60,000 nucleotides of DNA from Antedon mediterranea (Eukaryota; Echinodermata; Crinoidea; Comatulida; Antedonidae), in contig NC_092672.1 in assembly GCF_964355755.1 (NCBI RefSeq), forward strand, positions 12,646,501-12,706,500, read 5' to 3'. The notes beneath the pieces were generated by a model, which was not told the origin of the DNA, searched no databases, and was given only the letters and a program-made list of their open reading frames with translations. Both the position numbers and the translations under genes were made by a program. Position 1 is the stretch's first letter; each line of letters opens with the position of its first letter. Of this stretch, positions 51,115 through 60,000 are shown piece after piece.

Positions 51115-51539
51115 GAATTTTTTGCATGGAAGGTAACTGTTGGAGGAGAGTCTTCTCAACATTCTCCTGTGACATCAGGTGTGCCTCAAGAAACGGACCA
51201 TTATTATTCCTGGTATACACCTGTCTCTGTCTCAGCTGGATCACAACTTCGCTGATGATACTACAATCCAGGATAAACACACTAGCAGATGCCGACCAGT
51301 TACAGGTAGATCTGAACTGCCAAGAGTGGAACAAAGTGGATGATGATAACCCAGTAAGGTCTTCCTTCTAATAAAACGCCTCCAACCTGTAAATCAACAT
51401 ACTGTATTACTGTACTGTACAAAGAAATATGTACGTTTTCAGACACCATTCGTCTTGGAACAAACTACCCAAAGAGATAGTTAACATCACTAGAGGATTC
51501 AAAAATTGTATCCCGTATGTTGACAAAATTAAAATCTGA
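51115..51539 (+). pseudogene. Internally deleted LINE reverse transcriptase remnant
   Basis: Pieces of a non-LTR RT are spread over three frames. They are WKVTVGGESSQHSPVTSGVPQ in part (VTSGVPQ at 51169-51189), GPLLFLVYT (51195-51221), the catalytic-type FADD (51248-51259), and LQVDLNCQEWNK. After a deletion the C-terminal FRHHSSWNKLPKEIVNIT (W at 51456) and FKN follow, to the stop at 51537-51539. Several frameshifts make it inactive. The segments lie in the order found in Jockey/CR1-type ORF2. It abuts the inverted repeat on its left. Confidence 0.85.
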
Positions 51540-54500
51540 AATAAAAATATGAAACGTGTGTAACAACAACAAAAAATGAGGAAACCCAGCTCCATAAATG
51601 GAGTAAGATGATGATAATGGTTAGTTCTAGAACGTGTGATCGGTGTTAGAGGACATTACCTGATGATACTCTGGCAAAGAGTCACAGGCTGCATCCAAAC
51701 AGAACATTATTTCTTTGTCCAAAACATAGCAAACATGAATCTTCGTTAGGACCTTGTTACATGACAACGAAATAAAAATAACAAAAGTAAAAGTTAAGGA
51801 AAGGCAATAATAACTAGAAGTAGTAGACCAATATATGTATATAAGAATTTAAAATAAAACGTCTTCAACATAATAATAAAATAATTAAATTTTGAATGAG
51901 CTTATGGTGATGATGATAATTTCTGTTTAAAAAAGATAGGTATATTGTTAGAAAGTTATTACAAATTAAAATTAAATGAAATTATATGTGTAGGACCTAT
52001 GCTATTGTAATGAAATAAAAATGGGACGACCCACAAAAGATGAAATGAAAGTGAATATTATAATAATTAATTTTCCATAGTTGTTTACAGTACCGGTAAC
52101 GTGTGTAAATATCACAAATTGAAAACAATTTAACTTAGAATAATGTAATATCAATTAATACCACTTTTTACTGTAATTCTAGAGCAAATAAATTAGATTC
52201 GTACTGCAGCCACCAACCCTAATCAAGAACATCTAAAATCCACTATTTAGGTTCAATTTGTTTACGTTATTGTAGTTTGTGATTTATTACTCTATTCATT
52301 GCTAATGTCAGGTTGGCGGTTAATAGTAATTGGCACGGTTGATGGGGACAATAAAAAAATGTTTAATCTTAAATCTTAAATGTCATTCTATACAATTGTC
52401 ATCGGTATTACACTATCATACCTTCATGAATACGTTCGAAGTGTGTAATTCAACAAGCTAAAAATATAGGCCTACAGTACACTACATTATTTTTATAGAA
52501 ATTATTAGAATATTAATAGAATATTTCTTATAATGCTTTGTTACATTAACAATATAGGTCGAAACTGAAGTTTTTTATAAATAGTTTTTTGAATTTTTCT
52601 AAAGTAACTGATAATATTATGTGAGAGTGAATTAAAATATGATACTAATAAATCTACTAATTATTTATTATTTCATAGAGTGTAATATTACAGTTATTAT
52701 TATCAGCCAAAGTCGAATCACATACGCAAAAAGCAAATTTCTATAAGAGCTCTGAGTAACAGTAACAAACTTAAATGTTGTATTTGTCTCAGTTGATTGT
52801 ATAAAAAAATACGTATCTTAAATAGAAAGCTTTGTAGAATAGATTTAACATAAATTTATTAACACTAAGCAAAGTGAGTTTTGTTTTATTTTATCCCATG
52901 TCGTTCGCATTGAATATTTATCGCAAGTAATAATGTTCCTAACGATTTATGGTGATGATGATTTGTGGGAAGGTAGAATAAAAGTGGTGATATCTTTACA
53001 TCATTGACGTAGCTCATTGCTGCAAGCAATCAGTTTAAAAGACTTTAATATATTGTGTTACTGAGTTAAGAAAGTTGGCATTTTCTTGTAGTTCATTTGT
53101 ATATTCAGTAACAACTTTGGCATGACAAGCAATCACTGCTCTACTGTCTGTTTTGGTGATGTAAAACTATCGAATTAGGTCTATTATAGCATTGATATAA
53201 GCATTTGAAAAAGTTTCAGAGTTTTAGATAACTAATTTCATTTAATCCAATTCGTAATCAATGTGATTATTTATGTGACATAAAATGGTATATTCAAAAA
53301 AAAATATTTCAGTCGAAAAATTTATCTTTAACTAAATGCAAATTTAAAATAAAATGAAAAATATTTCCATAGTGATAATAATAATTATACATGTTTTTGT
53401 TTTGAAATAGTAACCTGGTTTATTCGTAAGTGAAGAAGACTATTTGTGAATGATTAATGTTTTAAAGAGAGAATATATGTCAGCTATAATAACATGAAAA
53501 AAACACAAAACTACCACTATAAAATAATACCTTCAAGAATGATTTCATTTTTAATGAGATACACTCTTAGTGATCTACTCAGGTAGATCCAGGTATGTGA
53601 GTGTCCCTGGATGATGATCACATGACCAATGACGCATCTTTATAACAATTGATACGTTTCTATATTAACCGTTACACAGGCACTCTAAATAGCAGACGAA
53701 CTTAAGTATGTAAAATGATGAATACTGATGTACGACTTATCGGGACAGGTTAGTGAGGTGAATAATGGGAGAAGCGAGATCTAACTGAAAAACAAATCTA
53801 CACAACAAAGCATTGTCTGCGGGTGATTATGCATTTATGCGCAATGTGGACCCTCGATGAGCTCGCACCTGCTGCTTGATACTTTTCTCGGATAATAATT
53901 AAAGCAGATATGATCACATGGTTTAGATCTGTGACAATGCTTGATTAATGAGAATTGGAATGCAATGACATCTCATTCACTATCTCACAAATTATAAATA
54001 AGTAACGAAAATGCTTTAGTCTTGAAGTAATTATCAATAATGTAATATATTTTAGTAACTAATATTTTATATTAAACGTCTATTAGAAATTTAAGTATTA
54101 TTGAATAGTCATTGCCACTTTAAAGAGATGAAATATTGTATCATTTATTAAATTAGTAATTCTCTATTTTTTCTATTTTCACTTGAGTTAGGCATACATT
54201 GTTATATTAATGTACACATTTCATATACTTGCCGTTAAACGTAATCTTTCTAGTTGTATTTCGAAGCAGGCATTTACAATAAAGACATTTAACAAAAGTT
54301 TTATTTAACATTTATTATAATTAGAATCAAGTCTAGATTCAATAATTATGTTTAACTTAATAACCTGATTATCATTTCAAGTTGGTCTTTCAGAAAGCTG
54401 TTTTGCGCGTGAGTATTTTTGTTTATCAGACTTAAATTATCTTCAGAGCACGTGCCTTTATTGCTGAAACTTCATAATATCGTTAAAAGCAAAGTTTGAT

Positions 54501-55542
54501 ATTACGCTCTAAGAACATGATAGTTTGAACGAGCCGTGTGGAAACTAGAATGCATTGTTGTAGCACTTTAAATCTTCGGGCTAGTAACTTAACACCATCT
54601 TGAAAATCGAAGCCCACTTGCCGTAGTATATTCGAAAATGACTGGTACAATATGAAAGTGTAAGTGAATAATATAATTTTTATAATCATATTTAGTTATT
54701 TTTACAAAAAAACAATCACATGAAATTAATTATTCATATTCTTTATGACATTTTCTGATAAATCTTTAACGTAATAGCAAACAGGAAACGTACGTAATTT
54801 CTAAAAATCAAATCATAATAAGTATATTTATCAAAAATGATTTAATAACATAGTTATTTTGTTGCCTACACTTTTTTTTTTGTGCTATAAAATAATGCTA
54901 TAGAGATGTAAATAGATTAGTTGCATTATTATTATTTTAACTATTCGTTAGTTTCTGAACAAGTAAGAACCCATTGTTTTGAATCATAATCCTTCTCTTG
55001 GGTAAATGATAATAGATGAGCATACGTATGCAGTCTCATCGTGCTGATGTCATTATTAATTAAAACTTATTGCAAATGTCAGCGCATAATGCTAAATAAT
55101 TCAGTCATCAATTTTGTTACTCGAAACAATGCGATGGCTATAGAGAATATCATTTAGTGAATATAGTATTTATCAAGTATTATTCTTGTTTTAATTCGTT
55201 GCATAAAGTAATGCCATATGGTGAAATATGTATACTAATACGCTATGAAACTCATCAATGTAATTAATATATATGTACACCCAGTTTATTTGCCTTTTCG
55301 TATGATACAGCCCAGTGACAACAAACAGAAACAACCCGTGTATCGAATTCAGGTTATGCGACGGTAAACATAATATTACTTTGAGATGGCCATTGATATT
55401 AGTTATTACAGTAGAAACGCTGACGATATCAGTCAATATCTGCAAGAGTTGTTTAAATTGCACGCCGCTAACCTAGCGACGGGCACGCAAAACTTGTTCT
55501 AATGGAATATTATAAGCGGGACAATTTGAAGATTCTGTTCAA
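51540..55542. other. Long AT-rich gene-free stretch
   Basis: No gene or element could be supported. GATCTAC and its inverse around TCAG form a small palindrome at 53572-53589. TAGGCCTA occurs at 52467. Confidence 0.5.
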
Positions 55543-55707
55543 GTAAGTCCACGTTAACCAGACAACAGCTATGTTTTACGTCTATCACAAATATGTAGTA
55601 TAAAGTTGGATAATTTAAATTTTGAAACTGGATCTCAGTCAGTATACTTTTCGAATTTGAAGATAATTTGTAATGGTCTGTTTAGAGGGTTCTTTATTTT
55701 GTTGCAG
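55543..55707 (+). other. Candidate 5'-UTR intron of the second Ig gene
   Basis: GTAAGT at 55543 is a strong donor. TTTATTTTGTTGCAG ending at 55707 is a strong acceptor with a pyrimidine-rich tract, about 100 bp before the ATG at 55804. If it is used, the whole coding sequence still lies in one exon. No transcript evidence is available. Confidence 0.35.
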
Positions 55708-55803
55708 CTTACTTATTGTAAAGAATTCGATCTGATATTTTGATCGGAGGTAGAAGAATCTAAATTGTTCGTTATTTATTCAGCAAGTAATAGAACTGGC
55801 AAT

Positions 55804-57201
55804 ATGGAACAGCTACTAATACTGTACAAAAACGTTAACATTATATCAATTGCAAAACTATGTTTCGTACTATTTACTATAAATGGAGGTGAAGCTGATT
55901 TTACCATAGTACCAAATGACCAGAGGGTTAAAGAAGGAGAACAGGCACTTTTTGTCTGCGCACCAATGACACTTCCAGAAACACAGGTTGTAGTTTGGAA
56001 ACAAAATGATCGCATTATTACTAACGATGAGAAATCAATGGATGACGAATTTACTATTCGCATAGATCGAAATATTCATCAATACACTTTAGTAATTAGG
56101 CGCACTAAAAGAAGTTTTGATAACTCAAAATTTATGTGCTGTGTTGTAGAAAATGAAGAAGACCTGGTTTGTTCTCGTGAGGCTAATTTAAACATTAACC
56201 AAGTTCCTGCAAATCAATACCCTGAGTGTTCACCAAAAACAGAAGTTTATAAAAGCCCAAATGAGGTAACTTTGAAATGTATATCTGAGTTGACTGAACC
56301 AAGGGTTAAACTTGAGTGGTGGAGTGGTTCTAGAAGACTTACCAGCCGACCAGCACAAGAGGAACAAAATCAATTGGTACTTCGTTACACCTTCAAGGCC
56401 AAACCCGAACATGATGGGCAGTTCTTAAGGTGTAGTCTGTATTCATTAGAACTTGATATTCAACGAAACTGTTCTGTCGGACCAATAAACGTACAGTTCC
56501 CACCTAGAGTATCTATTCAGGCTCCAAACGAAGTTTTGGTTGGAAGAGAGGCTGTCTTTATATGTTCTGCTATTTCAAAACCACGATCTAAGGCATATGA
56601 ATGGACACTTGACCGACCATCAACGAACGATGAGTATCGAGTAGAAAGCTCCGGATTTGTACTTCGAATTTATAACCCAGAAAAATTCAATAACACGTTT
56701 ATTCGGTGTTCTGTTTCAAATTCGGAGGGTAAAGTAACGGCACATTTTCTAATTAATGTAAAAAAGAAAACAGACACGTTACTTCCAACTCAAAATCTTA
56801 CACGAAAAATTGTTTCAACGGACAATTTTTCTCAATCTTCGAATCCTGATGAAATGACTATCGCAATGATACTAGCTATTACTGGTAGTTGCTCTTTTAT
56901 TATCGTTCTTCTTATGCTTATACCCCTTTGCATGGTACGTTTATTTTCGCAAAAAGTTACAATGGATGCTTCAGGTAGAATTATCGCTCAGCCTGATGTT
57001 TATTTTGAACCAAAAGACACGATCCTAACCAATGAACCTACATTACATGATACTGTAACATGGCGGCGTAATGTGGGTATCCAGGTACCGGTAGATCTTG
57101 AATGTGGATCAGAATCAATGTATGCTGAAGTGGAAACAGAAATTTATACTAAAAACCTAAGTAATGGGTCTATTTATGTTGCTAAATCAACGCACGTTTG
57201 A
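55804..57201 (+). CDS. Single-exon three-Ig-domain transmembrane receptor with ITIM-type tail (paralogue B)
   Basis: A 465-residue type I membrane protein in one open frame, with the first ATG at 55804. Residues 1 to about 31 form a signal peptide with hydrophobic core IISIAKLCFVLFTI. Ig1 has C52, W65 and C112/C113. Ig2 has C159, W172/W173 and C210. Ig3 has C254, W267 and C302. C142 (YPEC) and C223 (NCSVGP) bracket Ig2 exactly as in the gene at 20905. Sequons are N222, N296, N331 and N341. The membrane segment is about residues 352-378, and its core GSCSFIIVLLMLIPLC closely matches the paralogue. The tail has Y400 in QPDVYFEPK and Y440 in SMYAEV, fitting the ITIM consensus SxYxxV. Further tyrosines are Y448 and Y458, and the C-terminus STHV fits a class I PDZ ligand. 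An Ig-type binding and phosphatase-recruiting receptor is inferred, and the ligand is unknown. Confidence 0.9.
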   Translation: MEQLLILYKNVNIISIAKLCFVLFTINGGEADFTIVPNDQRVKEGEQALFVCAPMTLPETQVVVWKQNDRIITNDEKSMDDEFTIRIDRNIHQYTLVIRRTKRSFDNSKFMCCVVENEEDLVCSREANLNINQVPANQYPECSPKTEVYKSPNEVTLKCISELTEPRVKLEWWSGSRRLTSRPAQEEQNQLVLRYTFKAKPEHDGQFLRCSLYSLELDIQRNCSVGPINVQFPPRVSIQAPNEVLVGREAVFICSAISKPRSKAYEWTLDRPSTNDEYRVESSGFVLRIYNPEKFNNTFIRCSVSNSEGKVTAHFLINVKKKTDTLLPTQNLTRKIVSTDNFSQSSNPDEMTIAMILAITGSCSFIIVLLMLIPLCMVRLFSQKVTMDASGRIIAQPDVYFEPKDTILTNEPTLHDTVTWRRNVGIQVPVDLECGSESMYAEVETEIYTKNLSNGSIYVAKSTHV

Positions 57202-57471
57202 AAACACTTTTTTCTAAACAACTTAAAATATTCTGGTAACACTATTCATATTCCTGTTCTACTAATGCTATATGGAGAATATTCCTTTAATTTGCCATTT
57301 GTTCCGAAAGTTTTTATTTACAACAACAATTTAATAGAATGTTGTGTTTTCTAAATAATGTGTATCATTTAGAAACATTTTATAGAATTAATGACCAAAA
57401 AATTGAAAGATCTTATGAAACATTGATATATAAATTTTAAAAAATGACTGTACAAAAAACAAGATATTGAT

Positions 57472-57477
57472 AATAAA
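57472..57477 (+). promoter_or_regulatory. Polyadenylation signal candidate for the second Ig gene
   Basis: AATAAA lies 271 bp after the stop codon. Further AATAAA copies at 57562-57567 and 57588-57593 could act as alternatives. Confidence 0.5.
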
Positions 57478-57599
57478 TGTAAATATTTTATGCCTTGAGT
57501 CACGCTTTTATATTGTTACATTTAATTAATTATACCATACTAAACCATACGTTGATCTTTTAATAAAGTAATACTTATATTATATTGAATAAATTACCT

Positions 57600-58907
57600 T
57601 AAATTTTCCAAATTTATGGGTTAAATTATTTTAACTGCCGCGATTTCTGATTATATTGTTCTCATTCCTGTAAGTGATTGAAAATATTCTGCATTTGACT
57701 TAGATATTTGAATTAAAACACATCGAATGATTACGTAGTCGGTGCACTTTACTTGGTCAAATTTATAAAAACATTATTTTTATGTTATTTTTATCCGTTA
57801 TTAAATCGGATACATTACGTTTTTCAAAATTCGGTATTGTAAATAACTCACATTTCACATATAAAGAAAACATAGTTTAAACTGAAAGTTAGAACAAATA
57901 TTATTAATGTCCTGTCTCGCAGAGTATGTATTTACTAATTTATATTAGGCAGTGAATGAATTTGTTAATGTGTTTACATACCAAGACAGCATTTACTATT
58001 GATACTGACATATTCACCTTTTTAGGTTTTTTTTTCTTGAAACATGAGTAGCAACGATAACAATGAATGGCAGCATTGATAACAATAGCATCTATAGATC
58101 GCAATTATCATCAATAACACTTTTGCACTAATTTAATTTACAGTTTGTTTGTGATTGTTTATTGAAAAAAAAAACGATCCGAAGATTACTCGTAAAACAT
58201 TTTAACATAAAAATTACAATCATGAGGTTACATAATTTTTCTAATTTGGATTAAAAAAACGATAGATTTGCCTGCATAGAATAAATGATAGCGTATGGTC
58301 GTTTTTTAGTTAGATCTGTAATACTCTTTTTCTGAAGAAGAAAAATATACTATATTTTGCATGTCAACTTTAAACCAAAATGACATTGCTGCTTCTGTTG
58401 TAGCAAAGACTGTATACGGCTAATTTCTGCATTACCAGAATTCATTCTTTTACCAGTTACAACTTCAACAGCTATACAGTTTTAAATAATTTGTGATATA
58501 AAAACACACACGTAATACTACATTTATATTTTTTGAATCCAAAATTTGATTCAGACCAAGTAATGACATCGCATTGTAATCCGATCATAAGGGTGTCTAA
58601 ATTAATTAATTTTAACATCGAGTTGGAAAGATTAAACGACTATAGTAAAAGCCATACAACACCTTCCAAGGACGTTTACCACTTATATAAAATATTGTTC
58701 AACAATTAACCATTGAATGAATTTTGATTGAGTAATGCGGTGTATATACTGCACAGAAAATCATAAAAAAAGGTAGCTAACTCTTGATTGTGTCATAGGG
58801 CTGAAGTCATGTGAATTCCTTTCACCACTGCTGGCATGGTACCACAAAACCTTTTCAATCATGTGCCTTTTGCCTCATACAGTATGCCACCTGGCATGTT
58901 GCCACCT
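57600..58907. other. No gene seen
   Basis: AT-rich DNA with no supportable feature. Confidence 0.5.
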
Positions 58908-59060
58908 AAAGCTTGGTTCCCACTAAAGACGCAACGCAAGTATGTATAAATACAACACAAACGAATTGACCAATCACAAGCGACAGTTCGGATGATCCAT
59001 CGCTTATGATTGGTCAAATTACTTACGTTGTGATTTTTACGTCATTGTCTGTTACAATCT
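58908..59060. mobile_element. Partial palindromic MITE
   Basis: GACCAATCACAAGCGA at about 58968 is inverted as TCGCTTATGATTGGTC at about 59002. CGCAACGCAAGTA on the left has a weaker inverse TACTTACGTTGTG on the right. The left end GCTTGGTTCCCACTAAAGAC lacks an inverse partner, so the right end seems truncated or eroded. Confidence 0.5.
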
Positions 59061-59369
59061 TTCCTGTTTTATTTTTAAACCTTGAATTTATAAATTCAAG
59101 ATTATATTTAGCCAGGTCTACTGTAGATTCAGTATTGATATTTAGATATACAATTACGTATTAAGGTGTAACTTTGAATATATTTGAATATCAAAAGCCG
59201 AAAATTGAAGAGGTTTGGTAGTTTATCTTTTTAAGGGTGTTCAGCAAAAAAAAATCCTGATATCACGGGGCGCCGTTTGAGACATTTCTGAGTGTGTTAT
59301 CATAGTTCAGTTGTATGACGCATAATTGCGGACGTGGTCGGTTCTATGCAGCCGTTGTCAGTCAGTTGT

Positions 59370-59490
59370 GGACAGAATTCATTCTGTCTTGACATAATTT
59401 ATTCTGTATGAACAGAATGCATACTGTATGGACAGAATTAATGTTGTGTACACATATTTTTTTCCGTGTCGACAAAATTAGACAGAATTA
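59370..59490. repeat. Imperfect 20-22 bp tandem repeat (GACAGAAT units)
   Basis: About five diverged units of the type GACAGAATTCATTCTGT, GACATAATTTATTCTGTAT and GAACAGAATGCATACTGTAT. The first is itself a hairpin. It ends about 100 bp before the TATA-like box at 59594. Confidence 0.75.
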
Positions 59491-59593
59491 GAAAATTTTT
59501 AAAAAAATTCGGCCTGTTTCCTCCTGGTCTGTTGAGTGGGTCCGGATGTCAAACGGTTAGGTGGTGATTGGTATAGACTCGGGTAATGTATTA

Positions 59594-59687
59594 TATATAA
59601 GCGTTATCAGCGGCAACTAGCTATAGAAAGGACGGATGGTCATATTTTTGGCATAATCTTGCAAGAGAGATGAAACCTATGGATAAG
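59594..59687 (+). promoter_or_regulatory. Candidate TATA promoter and short first coding exon
   Basis: TATATAA at 59594-59600 is followed 70 bp later by ATG at 59670. The frame ATGAAACCTATGGATAAG meets a strong splice donor, AAG|GTAAGC, at 59687/59688. This would be a first exon encoding MKPMDK, with the rest of the gene beyond the window. The chain rests on short motifs only. Confidence 0.3.
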
Positions 59688-59861
59688 GTAAGCTTTCTCA
59701 TATATTTCCATGAAATACTTACGTTAGGTGCGTATTTATATAAATCCAAAGGCAAATTACTAAAAAATGACAATGCTGTGGGTATCAGTCGCTGGATCTC
59801 AATGGATATACCAAAAAAAGCGAAAGGCTAAATCAAAACGATAAAGTAAACCAGTCAGAAA

Positions 59862-59900
59862 AGTTAGCAGAGCTTTCGGGCACCACTAGCCCTTCATCAG
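59862..59900 (-). ncRNA. Hammerhead-ribozyme-like motif
   Basis: The minus strand reads CTGATGA, then GGGC-loop-GCCC, then GAAA, then AGC-TCT-GCT followed by A. That is the order of hammerhead core, stem II, GAAA and a minimal stem III. There is one extra A after CTGATGA, and no convincing stem I pairs the flanks. Penelope-like retroelements and related repeats are known to carry short-stem-III hammerheads. Here it is at best a degenerate copy, or simply a repeat-family word. Confidence 0.3.
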
Positions 59901-60000
59901 TGCAAGTGAAGGAATTGGATAACGTCATAGTATAAATGGTGACGATACCTGACAGGTTTCTCGGACAGGCGACGTTATTTGGTAAAGTTATCCAAAGTAC

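Overview
The window looks like AT-rich nuclear DNA of a marine invertebrate animal, most likely a deuterostome such as an echinoderm. That assignment is an inference from style: single-exon immunoglobulin receptors of metazoan type, decayed non-LTR retrotransposons, minisatellites, palindromic MITE-like elements, and a strikingly frequent TAGGCCTA word. No bacterial, viral or organellar gene organisation is visible. There are no convincing tRNA or rRNA genes and no CRISPR array.

Only two genes are well supported, both on the + strand and about 35 kb apart: 20905-22158 (417 aa) and 55804-57201 (465 aa). Each is a complete uninterrupted reading frame for a type I membrane protein with a signal peptide, three immunoglobulin domains, one transmembrane segment and a 75-90 residue cytoplasmic tail. 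They are diverged paralogues. They share an extra cysteine pair bracketing Ig2, a nearly identical transmembrane core, a tail motif of the form GRxxxQPxVYFxPK, and an ITIM-type tyrosine motif (SFYAEL in one, SMYAEV in the other). They read as a small, apparently undescribed family of intronless, potentially inhibitory Ig receptors or adhesion molecules, and are the best candidate for the unusual system here.

The rest is repeat-rich and largely gene-free. 1-20000: a decayed unknown coding fragment (2748-3023), a tRNA-like remnant, a perfect hairpin at 4434-4494, a 3.3 kb palindromic array of about 340-bp units (5115-8412), a 38-bp minisatellite, a 138-bp MITE, interlocking short palindromes, an RTE-like LINE remnant running into a large (GAT)n tract (15487-16561), and a Jockey/CR1-like LINE remnant (17478-18151, minus). 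20000-36000: the first Ig gene, then AT-rich DNA with a SINE-like head, several inverted repeats including a TTAA-flanked mini-hairpin, another piece of the palindromic array, and a 52-bp tandem repeat. 36000-48000: a dimeric 98-bp minisatellite (39042-41830) split by a microsatellite-associated insertion, then about 5.7 kb with little in it. 47600-60000: two broken LINE reverse-transcriptase fragments, a 100-bp-arm inverted repeat, the second Ig gene, and near the right edge a possible TATA promoter with a short first exon and a hammerhead-like motif.

The two Ig genes presumably act at the cell surface, binding ligands through the ectodomain and signalling through tyrosine-based tail motifs. 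Nothing else here is clearly functionally linked to them.
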